A stretch of 16,636 bases of DNA, taken from positions 1 to 16,636 of the forward strand of contig RFKI01000184.1 of assembly GCA_003694355.1 (NCBI GenBank), read 5' to 3'. Below the pieces are notes generated by a model. The model had not been told where the DNA came from, searched no databases, and was given only the letters and a program-made list of their open reading frames with translations. The DNA is from Bdellovibrio sp. (lineage in GTDB: Bacteria > Bdellovibrionota > Bdellovibrionia > Bdellovibrionales > UBA1609). Position numbers and translations under genes: made by a program. Positions 7,252 through 13,466 of the stretch are shown one piece after another; positions within the stretch are counted from its first letter, which is position 1, and each line of letters opens with the position of its first letter.

Positions 7252-7932
7252 TTACTTAGATCCGCCGCCTTGAACCTTTAAAGAAGGACCTGAGGTGGAC
7301 AATGGAACTCGCCTTACAGGTATCCTTTGAATATTCACGATTTCTAGATTTTTATTCAATTGAATGTCAAACCCTTGAGCCCGGGCATTTTCCAAAAACT
7401 GACGCACATACTCCTTTTGAGAAAGTTTCTGATAATCCTCTAAAATTTGTTTTTTCTTCTGCTCAAAGTCCAAAGACTCCTCAAGCCCCATTGGTTCTCT
7501 GGGCCCTTCAAACTCCTGAAGGTCCTTTTCCACCTCCTCAGCCGATAAATCCTCATCAATTAAAGAACCATAAACGGGATCAAAAGATTTATGCAAAGAA
7601 GGATCAAAAGTTTCTATTTTTTCTGAAAGGGCCTTTTGAGCTTCAACATCTCCTCGAGCTTTCAAAAATCTCTGACGCTCATTTTCCATTTTTAAATAAA
7701 GATCAATCTTTTTTTCAGCGTCATCTTCAGAAGAGAAGCTAGACTCACGAACCACAGGAAGTGTAGAGCTCAAAGCGGCTTTTTGAAGGTCTTTTTTATC
7801 AAAAGAGCCTTGCTTTTTTATTCTCAAGTACATTCCATAAATAAAAATAAACTGCAAAAAAAGCAGAAGGTATAAAAAGCCCCCTCTCCTCTTTGTTTTC
7901 TTCTTTAACAAATCGCCCTTCTGTGCTTTCAA
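7252..7932 (-). CDS. Single-pass membrane protein of unknown function
   Basis: The protein has 226 residues. A very basic N-terminus (KKKTKRRGG) precedes one hydrophobic segment at about residues 19-37 (FLYLLLFLQFIFIYGMYL). A charged, helical region rich in Glu, Lys and Asp follows, then a C-terminal part with IVNIQRIPVRRVPL and a Gly-rich end. The positive-inside rule suggests a cytoplasmic N-terminus with the bulk of the protein in the periplasm. I do not recognise the family. The start is TTG at 7932, supported by GGGAGG seven bases upstream. It precedes the lpoB-like gene by 68 bases on the same strand, so it may belong to the same functional group. Its leader contains a terminator hairpin and possible competing structures, suggesting control by attenuation. 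Confidence 0.75.
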   Translation of the reverse strand: MKAQKGDLLKKKTKRRGGFLYLLLFLQFIFIYGMYLRIKKQGSFDKKDLQKAALSSTLPVVRESSFSSEDDAEKKIDLYLKMENERQRFLKARGDVEAQKALSEKIETFDPSLHKSFDPVYGSLIDEDLSAEEVEKDLQEFEGPREPMGLEESLDFEQKKKQILEDYQKLSQKEYVRQFLENARAQGFDIQLNKNLEIVNIQRIPVRRVPLSTSGPSLKVQGGGSK

Positions 7933-7960
7933 GAAAAGGCCTCCCTTTTTACCAAACCGA

Positions 7961-7984
7961 AAAAAGCCTGCTCAAAAAGGCTTT
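7961..7984 (-). terminator. Intrinsic terminator or attenuator hairpin
   Basis: Read on the minus strand, AAAGCCT-TTTTGAGC-AGGCTTT is followed by T residues (complement of the A-run at 7961-7965). It ends 28 bases before the TTG start of the 7252-7932 gene. It would stop transcription arriving from the right, leaving almost no room for a separate promoter. An attenuator is therefore as likely as a plain terminator of the upstream unit. Confidence 0.7.
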
Positions 7985-8311
7985 AAGACCCTATCGGCCT
8001 TTTGTTTCCTCGCCTAAAGTCTTAAAAAATGAAGGTATGAAAAAATGACAAAATAAAGTTCCACATTGACACTAAAAGTCACTATTTTAAGGAACTTAGA
8101 CGCCCGTAAGGTCTTTTATTTGCTCCTTACGCCAACTAGACTTTGGCCCAAGTCTTGCTTTAAGAAGGAGTGTGGAACGTTAGTGGAAGCTGTCCGTAGG
8201 CTGTGCACTTCTTGGAACCTAGGTGATGGGCTCTTTCCCCCTCCCCCCTCGAGAAAGATTAGATATAGGACTTCGTTCCTTTTCTTGCTTCGTCCCTAGG
8301 TTCCTAAGAAG
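7982..8311 (-). ncRNA. Candidate structured RNA or long attenuator leader
   Basis: This gene-poor stretch has several paired arms: 8208-8223 with 8295-8311 (16 pairs, one-base bulge); 8058-8065 with 8171-8178 (GTTCCACA/TGTGGAAC), enclosing 8105-8111 with 8125-8131 (CGTAAGG/CCTTACG) and 8138-8143 with 8150-8155 (AGACTT/AAGTCT); and 7982-7989 with 8019-8026 (TTTAAGAC/GTCTTAAA). The two inner hairpins inside one closing stem resemble a multibranch RNA junction. The minus strand is favoured because the series runs into a terminator with a T-run. I compared it by eye with tmRNA, RNase P RNA, SRP RNA, 6S RNA and the c-di-GMP-I riboswitch and recognised none. The strand, transcript ends and even transcription are inferred. 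The only plus-strand frame here (8066-8299) looks non-coding. Confidence 0.5.
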
Positions 8312-9224
8312 TCTTCTTTTGTCCTGATTTCTTCGTTATAGGAAACAGTTGAAAATTCAGTTGAAACACCCGGTCGCCTTTGGTTTTTTCCCTGGCCATT
8401 AAAATATCCTTATAAATCCTTTTTCGCAGGTGCCTGAGTTCAAACCGAAGCTCTTCATATTCTTTTTCTGTTAAAGCCACAGTTACAGAGCCAAACTCTC
8501 GATCCCGAGGACTTCCATGCATCAGCGACTCCATCCCCAAGTAAATCAACTCGGCTTGAAGACGCCGAACCACCTCAGGAGGAATGGGCTCGGCCCTATT
8601 AGAAAGTGTTTTGCCTTTTTTAATTTCGCCTGTATCTGGATCCCGAATGAGCTCTCCAGTTTTGACCAGATGTTCAAGGCTGGCGCGTATTTCCTTTTGA
8701 CTGGCGCGATTTTGTAAAAGTTCCCTCAGCTCACCCACAGTAAAGGCCGCCCCTTCCTGATCCGCTAAAGCATGAAGAGCAAACATCACCCAGGTATAAT
8801 GATCATGTTTATCCTGGTTTTTAGGCACCTTTCTCTTGTTACGAATGGAAGCCAAATGTCTTAAATGCTGATTTCTTTCGAGAGGATCCTCTGCCTGACC
8901 ATACCGGACCAAAACCTTCCATTCTTCCGTTTGAGATTTATCCAGCTTTAAGGCCTTTGCAAAACGAGTCATCATTGTTTCAGATAAATTTCTTTGTCCT
9001 TCGATGATCAACTTTAAGTAATTCGGAGACTTAATATTTGCAGCGGCACTGAAGTGGGCATAAGTATAGGGTCGGCGGTGATTTTTTGATTCTTGCTGTT
9101 TATATTCGTAGAACTCTTTTAAATACTTCCTGAAATCCGTGTGCTCTGACAGGTTGGGCGGTTGTAAAGATTTTATAGCTTGCGCTTCTTTTTTAACAGA
9201 ACTTCTTTTTTTTTCTAACTCCAC
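8304..9224 (-). CDS. TIGR02147 family regulatory protein
   Basis: The protein has 306 residues. An N-terminal helix-turn-helix-like region (about 25-105) holds FRKYLKEFYEYKQ, YTYAHFSAAANIKSPNYLKL and LSETMMTRFAKALKLD. The larger C-terminal part (about 135-300) has YTWVMFALHALAD and GSVTVALTEKEYEELRFEL, and ends with FQLNFQLFPIT. This matches the TIGR02147/DUF4423 family, which is expanded in Bdellovibrio and Fibrobacter and is presumed to regulate transcription. GTG 9224 follows a GGGGGAG ribosome site. The 3' end is odd: the TAG stop at 8304-8306 lies inside one arm of a 16-pair inverted repeat that extends into the downstream gap. It shares the strand with the metalloprotease and tonB to its right. 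Targets are unknown. Confidence 0.88.
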   Translation of the reverse strand: MELEKKRSSVKKEAQAIKSLQPPNLSEHTDFRKYLKEFYEYKQQESKNHRRPYTYAHFSAAANIKSPNYLKLIIEGQRNLSETMMTRFAKALKLDKSQTEEWKVLVRYGQAEDPLERNQHLRHLASIRNKRKVPKNQDKHDHYTWVMFALHALADQEGAAFTVGELRELLQNRASQKEIRASLEHLVKTGELIRDPDTGEIKKGKTLSNRAEPIPPEVVRRLQAELIYLGMESLMHGSPRDREFGSVTVALTEKEYEELRFELRHLRKRIYKDILMAREKTKGDRVFQLNFQLFPITKKSGQKKTS

Positions 9225-9292
9225 TCCACTCCCCCTTCAAACTGGAATGTTTAATAGGATAATAGGCCGATTTTGGAAACTCAAGGAAATGT

Positions 9293-10087
9293 TTAGGAAA
9301 CGTCTTCCCAAAGCTCTGATTTTACAGATAAAAATTCAAACTCGTAACGGTTTTTATCAAGCCATTCTTTACTTTGTTGCCACTGCGGACAATGCCGCTG
9401 AACCAAACCCCAGAACCTTTTTGAATGATTATGGTAACGCAAATGGGCCAGCTCATGCACAACCACATAGTCTAAAACCCAAAGAGGCGCCGCTATCAGT
9501 TTCCAGTTTAAGGAAATGTGTTTGGCAGAACTACAACTTCCCCAAAGAGATTTTTGCGCACGAAAACTCAGCTTCTTCGGATAAAGCTGCATTTGATGAG
9601 CATATAAAAACACCCTTTGTTCCAAGGTTTTCTTCCCTTCTTTTTTATAAAAGTCTAAAAGAGCTTTTTTTATTTTTTCCTTATTGCTTCTTTCACCTTT
9701 TGAACAAAGACAAACCAGTAAAGAATCTTGTAAATAAAACTGAATTCTCTTTTTAGGGCTTTCTTGAAAAAAGAGTTTCTTTGACTGGCCTAAAAATAAA
9801 AACTCCTCCCCTTCCATAAATTTTTTGGGCGGGTATTTTTCTTTGAGTTTCCTCACTTCACTTTGAGTTCTTAAAATCCATTTCTCATGAATTCGAAGGA
9901 AAGCATAAATCTCCTTAACTGAAGTAGAACGGTTCACATAAACCCGCATGCGTCCACTGGGACGAATAATTAAACTCATATTCCTCTTATAAGGTTTACG
10001 AACCACCTCTACAGAAAACCCCGAAAACTCCACATGATTCACTGGAGAAAAGCGGTGTTGGGGTAAGGTTTTTTTCAAAAACATCAT
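9293..10087 (-). CDS. YgjP-like zinc metalloprotease (M48/DUF45)
   Basis: The protein has 264 residues. The zinc-protease motif HELAH is at 211-215, with a third ligand region HSKRFW at 221-226 and the family-typical WGSCSS at 182-187. The N-terminal half (SLIIRPSGRMRVYVN, then IHEKWIL) is also usual for YgjP/DUF45 proteins. These are soluble and generally cytoplasmic; the substrate is not established, and no signal peptide is seen here. Two adjacent ATG codons (10087, 10084) are possible starts without a strong ribosome site. The gene follows tonB after 55 bases and precedes the TIGR02147 gene on the same strand by 68 bases; co-transcription is plausible. Confidence 0.88.
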   Translation of the reverse strand: MMFLKKTLPQHRFSPVNHVEFSGFSVEVVRKPYKRNMSLIIRPSGRMRVYVNRSTSVKEIYAFLRIHEKWILRTQSEVRKLKEKYPPKKFMEGEEFLFLGQSKKLFFQESPKKRIQFYLQDSLLVCLCSKGERSNKEKIKKALLDFYKKEGKKTLEQRVFLYAHQMQLYPKKLSFRAQKSLWGSCSSAKHISLNWKLIAAPLWVLDYVVVHELAHLRYHNHSKRFWGLVQRHCPQWQQSKEWLDKNRYEFEFLSVKSELWEDVS

Positions 10088-10142
10088 GTTTTTATGAAAA
10101 CATATCAGCCAGATGAGCTGTCAATCTCTATATGGTTTTTTA

Positions 10143-11126
10143 CTATTTTTTATACCGATACATGGAGGTTTTTTGGCGTCTGAGGAAACTGGGAAGAGGT
10201 TTTGCTTTTCCTTTTAAACGAAACTTGACCTCCTGGAAAGTATAACCTTGTTGTCCAGGAAAAAAGCGATAGCGGCTAATGGCTCGAACAGCTTCTTGGT
10301 CTAATAGAGAGTATCCTGAAGATTGCACCACCTTCACAGAACGCACTTTTCCATCAGAAGTTACAAAGTAAACTAATTTAACATCTCCTTCCTGTTTTTT
10401 CAGGCGAGCCAATGGAGGATATTGAGGCGGGCGATTCCCTGCCATCTGTTTTAAATCCGTCACATCTCGAATCCCCCGTGAAGAAATGGACGCTCCTTCT
10501 CTGGGAGAGCTATCCTTTTGAGTTTCATAAGAACTCACTACATTTTCTTCTTTCCTCTGAATTTCATCTTCACTCTTTTTTAAAGGATTTTCCTCTTTCA
10601 TTTCTTTTTCGTCAGAAGCTAAAGCCACAGCCTCATCTGACTCATCCAAAAGAGGCTGAGGCTCTTCCAGAAGATCCTCCTCTGCCACTTGAACACTGTC
10701 TTCTGGCAAGAGATCTTCTGTGTCCTTTGGCTCAGGAACCAAAGATGGCTTTTTTTCAGGCAGCTTGTGGGGCTGGCTTGCAATAGAGATGTCCTCTGCT
10801 AAAGGCTCTGGCTCTTTACGAATGGGCTTTTTCATCTTTTTTATCTTTTTGACTTTTGCTGGAGCTAGCTTCTTTCTTTTTTTGGAGTTTACGGAAGAAG
10901 AAATCTCTTTTTTCACTTCCCTGGCAGGCAAAGCGCTCACTTTGATAGCCTTTGGTGGAGGAGCCCCTTTGGTGTGGGGAATGTCCACCACTTCCACCTC
11001 CACTGGCTTTCCTCCCCAGCCCTGGCCAAAGGGACGAAGCTGGGGAAATTTTGCAAAAACAAGCCCTAGAACAATTCCCCCATGAATAAGAAGTGAAAAA
11101 ACAATCCACTTTGTATCTCTTTTCAT
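10143..11126 (-). CDS. tonB: TonB family energy-transducing protein
   Basis: The protein has 327 residues. One N-terminal membrane segment (about 7-25, WIVFSLLIHGGIVLGLVFA) keeps the conserved His of the TonB transmembrane helix. A long periplasmic linker and the TonB C-terminal domain follow (YPPLARLKKQEGDVKLVYFV, then GYSLLDQEAVRAISRYRFFPG). TonB couples inner-membrane proton-motive force to outer-membrane receptors. The linker changes from Lys-rich to strongly Glu/Asp-rich and is poor in the usual Pro-Lys repeats. The ATG at 11126 is preceded by AGGAGAGGG and places the membrane helix right at the N-terminus. A longer in-frame start at 11258 would add 44 residues without signal character and is less likely. 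No ExbB/ExbD gene is near. A short extension follows the C-terminal domain (RRQKTSMYRYKK). Confidence 0.88.
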   Translation of the reverse strand: MKRDTKWIVFSLLIHGGIVLGLVFAKFPQLRPFGQGWGGKPVEVEVVDIPHTKGAPPPKAIKVSALPAREVKKEISSSVNSKKRKKLAPAKVKKIKKMKKPIRKEPEPLAEDISIASQPHKLPEKKPSLVPEPKDTEDLLPEDSVQVAEEDLLEEPQPLLDESDEAVALASDEKEMKEENPLKKSEDEIQRKEENVVSSYETQKDSSPREGASISSRGIRDVTDLKQMAGNRPPQYPPLARLKKQEGDVKLVYFVTSDGKVRSVKVVQSSGYSLLDQEAVRAISRYRFFPGQQGYTFQEVKFRLKGKAKPLPSFLRRQKTSMYRYKK

Positions 11127-11315
11127 GAAATCCCTCTCCTTTCTTCTCTCCCCATCTCTTCTACAAAATACATTCCATCCAAAATGGCCCCATTTTGTCC
11201 CTGAAGATAAAATTTCTGTAAAAATTTCCAGACTGTTTAAGTTTTGCATTGCATTCATCTTTAAAGATTCTGGCTCTTATGATATGAGAAGCCTTTGAGT
11301 TATAAGGAGATTCTC

Positions 11316-11459
11316 ATGGCTTCACCCACCAAAAAAACACGAATGATTCGCAAGAAAAAACGCTCTAAAATCGGCAAGGAAAACAAACGAAAAAAACGCA
11401 ATCAGGGAACCACTCTTTCTTACGAAGCCTTATTTTCTGCTTCAGAAAATCAAAACTAA
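11316..11459 (+). CDS. 47-residue highly basic small protein
   Basis: ATG 11316 is preceded by AAGGAG at six bases, and the frame ends with TAA at 11457-11459. The product has 15 Lys/Arg in 47 residues, concentrated in TKKTRMIRKKKRSKIG and NKRKKRNQ, then ends in a non-basic GTTLSYEALFSAS. I recall similar tiny proteins (basic repeat, then a GTTPSxxELF-like end) in deltaproteobacteria, but I know no assigned function. The charge suggests nucleic acid or ribosome binding; that is inference. A TATGAT box at 11278-11283 could be its -10. It is divergent from tonB, and its stop overlaps the stop of the converging outer-membrane protein gene by four bases. Confidence 0.72.
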   Translation: MASPTKKTRMIRKKKRSKIGKENKRKKRNQGTTLSYEALFSASENQN

Positions 11460-12349
11460 AAAGACAGTCGGGCCCCCACGCTATGAAGACTTTGATCTGT
11501 TTGAGGCTTTAGAGTGTAGGAGTAATCCAATTTCAAGCGAGGGCCATCAAAACTAAGTCCCATTCCTATTAAGCGTTCAGCCCCTTCCCAACTGATTCCC
11601 GATCGCACCACCCAAAGAGGGTGAATATAGCTTTCAAAACCCAGATGATAACCAAAATTCTGATTTTCCCCATGCACCTTCCTTGTAACATCAAAAAGAA
11701 GTTTAAAAAAATGAGAAAACATGTAATTCCCGGCCAGTGCCCATTGTGGGATTAGCTGCAAATGAGCGGGCACTTTTTCCTCATCGGCTTTTAAAAAATG
11801 AGAAAAAACAAAAGAAAAAGCCCAGTTTTCAAAAGGGATCCACATCCAACCAAGGGTCCCATTCCATTGCACCACCGCCTTTTGCCCCGCTTCCTCATGC
11901 TGTAACCAAATTAACGATCCCCCCATTGTTAAACGACGAAAAAGCCCTCCCCCCAAAGAAAGCTGGGCATAGTCCTCCTTAACATCAGGAGAGTTTATAA
12001 AATGCTGAAGGCGACGAAGATAGGAAAAAGCTCCTGGGAAAACCACCCCCTTGGAATTATCCACAATGGCAAAACCATGTGTGCTTTTTTCTTTTAAGCC
12101 AGAGCCCAGATTGCCTTTATTATAAAACCAGGCTGTTGAAAGCCCTTGGGCAAAGGGCAAAATCGCTGGATTAAGAAAGATTTGTTCCAAAGGAGCTATA
12201 TTAGCTCGAAAAGCTTCCCCTGTTCCACTCGCCCGAGGTCCAATAAAGTATTGGGCAAAGGCCAAATTTGAGGTAAGCTCAAAGAAAAATATAAATATAA
12301 GGTGATATGTGAATCGAATTATTTTCTTATTCACTCTTTTTTTATCCAT
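11456..12349 (-). CDS. Predicted outer-membrane beta-barrel protein
   Basis: The protein has 297 residues. The signal peptide probably ends at AFA-Q (after residue 32). The mature start YFIGPRASGTGEAF followed by IFLNPAILPFAQG resembles the N-terminal pattern of FadL/PorV/UPF0164-like barrels (ARALGMGGAF and YWNPAGL-like motifs). The rest has alternating aromatic and polar strands (WNGTLGWMWIPFENWAFSF, LKLDYSYTLK), and the chain ends in Phe, a common outer-membrane insertion signal. The specific function is unknown. The ATG at 12349 overlaps the start of the divergent M23 gene by 41 bases. A GTG at codon 6 would still overlap. A promoter-like pair lies inside the M23 gene. Confidence 0.75.
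   Translation of the reverse strand: MDKKRVNKKIIRFTYHLIFIFFFELTSNLAFAQYFIGPRASGTGEAFRANIAPLEQIFLNPAILPFAQGLSTAWFYNKGNLGSGLKEKSTHGFAIVDNSKGVVFPGAFSYLRRLQHFINSPDVKEDYAQLSLGGGLFRRLTMGGSLIWLQHEEAGQKAVVQWNGTLGWMWIPFENWAFSFVFSHFLKADEEKVPAHLQLIPQWALAGNYMFSHFFKLLFDVTRKVHGENQNFGYHLGFESYIHPLWVVRSGISWEGAERLIGMGLSFDGPRLKLDYSYTLKPQTDQSLHSVGARLSF
12268..12295 (+). promoter_or_regulatory. Predicted promoter for the M23 peptidase gene
   Basis: TTGAGG (12268-12273) and TATAAA (12290-12295) are separated by 16 bases, ending 13 bases before the GTG start. Transcription would begin almost at the start codon. The site lies inside the coding sequence for the signal peptide of the divergent gene. Confidence 0.35.
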
Positions 12350-13466
12350 TGGCTCTTTAGCTTCCCTTCAACTTCAACATAATTCCAAACCTGTGAAACC
12401 TCAAGTGAGGCTTTTAAAAATAAAGAGGGGACAAACGGTGTATTCCTTATTAAAAGCACACCGTTTTTCTCAAAAGCAAATTCAACAGATTCTTGCTCAC
12501 TACCCCCTTCCACCTTCATACACCCTAAGCCCTAATGATCTGTATTTGGTTCAAAAAACTGCCTCTCTTTACGAAATTCTTTTTTTTGATAAACACAAAA
12601 ATTGGGTTTATGTGTTTTGGAAAAAAGGTCGCCAGTCTGCGGGCACAGACATTCGCAAAATCCCTCTTGAAACAAGAGTGATTCAAGCAAGTGGATTTAT
12701 AAAAGGTTCCCTCATAACAAGCATTCAAAAAAAAATTCCTAACCAACAAGTGGCTTATCGATTTCTGGACGCCTACCTGTACATTCCCAATCTTTCAAAA
12801 AAGCTAAAAAAAGGAGCCTTCTTTTCTCTGGAAGTGGAAAAAAAATATTTTAAAGGTCACTTTATTCGTTATGGAGAAGTTTTAAACACGGCTTTGGAAA
12901 TCAATGGCAAAATAGAAAAGCGCACTTTTATTCCTTTTCCCAAAGGTGGCGCTTTTGTCAATACAGAGTCAACTGATTGGCTTTATGAACGGCCTCTGTA
13001 TTCTCCTGTTAGTTACATCCGCATTTCAAGTCCCTTTGAATATCACCGCTTCCACCCCATCAAACACATTAGAAAAGCTCATCTCGGTGTTGACTTCGAG
13101 CTTCCCAAGGGAGCTAAAATATTTGCGCCCCTTAAAGGAAAAGTCCTCCGAACTGGACGCACTCGAGGAGCAGGACGATTTGTTGTCATTCAACATCCCA
13201 ATGGCTTACAGTCCTTTTTTAATCATATGAGTTACATCGCAAAACACATTAAAAAAGGCTACTTTGTAAAAACTGGGGAACTTATTGGGCTTGTGGGTTG
13301 CACAGGTTACTGTACAAAACCGCACCTTCATTTTGCTGTTAAGAAAAATGGCCGATTTGTAAATCCCGTAAAATATATTAAGCCCTATCCCTTTCAAAAA
13401 AGACAATGGGTTCTTGATGCCTTGGCTAGGACAGCTTCAGATCTTCCAAAATCTGTCCATCGTTAA
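12309..13466 (+). CDS. Secreted M23 family metallopeptidase with LysM-like N-terminus
   Basis: The protein has 385 residues. A signal peptide covers residues 1-19. A LysM/OapA-like segment follows at about 33-85 (LLKIKRGQTVYSLLKAH, LSPNDLYLVQK). The C-terminal M23 (lysostaphin-type) domain spans about 250-358. Zinc and catalytic residues are present: His258 and Asp262 in HLGVDF, His306 in FNHMS, and His339/His341 in PHLHF. Such enzymes cut peptide cross-links in peptidoglycan or regulate division amidases. The segment before the HLH motif reads GCTGYCTKPHLHF, where two Cys (331 and 335) replace residues that are usually Ser or Thr. The start is GTG at 12309 with AAGGTGAT just upstream; the ATG two bases earlier is immediately closed by TGA. 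The 3' end overlaps nagZ on the other strand by 41 bases. Confidence 0.92.
   Translation: MNRIIFLFTLFLSIGSLASLQLQHNSKPVKPQVRLLKIKRGQTVYSLLKAHRFSQKQIQQILAHYPLPPSYTLSPNDLYLVQKTASLYEILFFDKHKNWVYVFWKKGRQSAGTDIRKIPLETRVIQASGFIKGSLITSIQKKIPNQQVAYRFLDAYLYIPNLSKKLKKGAFFSLEVEKKYFKGHFIRYGEVLNTALEINGKIEKRTFIPFPKGGAFVNTESTDWLYERPLYSPVSYIRISSPFEYHRFHPIKHIRKAHLGVDFELPKGAKIFAPLKGKVLRTGRTRGAGRFVVIQHPNGLQSFFNHMSYIAKHIKKGYFVKTGELIGLVGCTGYCTKPHLHFAVKKNGRFVNPVKYIKPYPFQKRQWVLDALARTASDLPKSVHR
12376..12404 (-). promoter_or_regulatory. Predicted promoter for the outer-membrane protein gene
   Basis: On the minus strand TTGAGG (12399-12404) and TATGTT (12376-12381) are 17 bases apart, 27 bases before the ATG at 12349. 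The site lies inside the coding region of the M23 peptidase. Confidence 0.35.

Noticed and set aside
7302..7742. Plus-strand 146-codon frame
   Set aside because: Antisense to the well-supported membrane protein gene with a good ribosome site; the composition is an echo of the opposite strand.
8066..8299. Plus-strand 77-codon frame in the structured gap
   Set aside because: Weak start context, unlike a protein in composition, and it runs through several inverted repeats; RNA structure explains the stretch better.
7961..8311. tmRNA, RNase P RNA, SRP RNA, 6S RNA or c-di-GMP riboswitch
   Set aside because: None of the conserved core sequences I know for these RNAs could be found on either strand.
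8295..8330. Plus-strand terminator at the end of the 16-pair stem
   Set aside because: A short T-run follows, but the loop is about 70 bases and no plus-strand gene ends here.
9139..9756. Plus-strand 205-codon frame
   Set aside because: Antisense to the TIGR02147 and YgjP-like genes, whose motifs are clear; no family resemblance.
10720..11085. Plus-strand 121-codon frame and another at 10412-10786
   Set aside because: Antisense to tonB; low-complexity Phe/Leu-rich translation comes from its Lys/Glu-rich linker.
11127..11258. 44-residue N-terminal extension of TonB
   Set aside because: It would place the membrane anchor far inside the protein, and a better ribosome site precedes the ATG at 11126.
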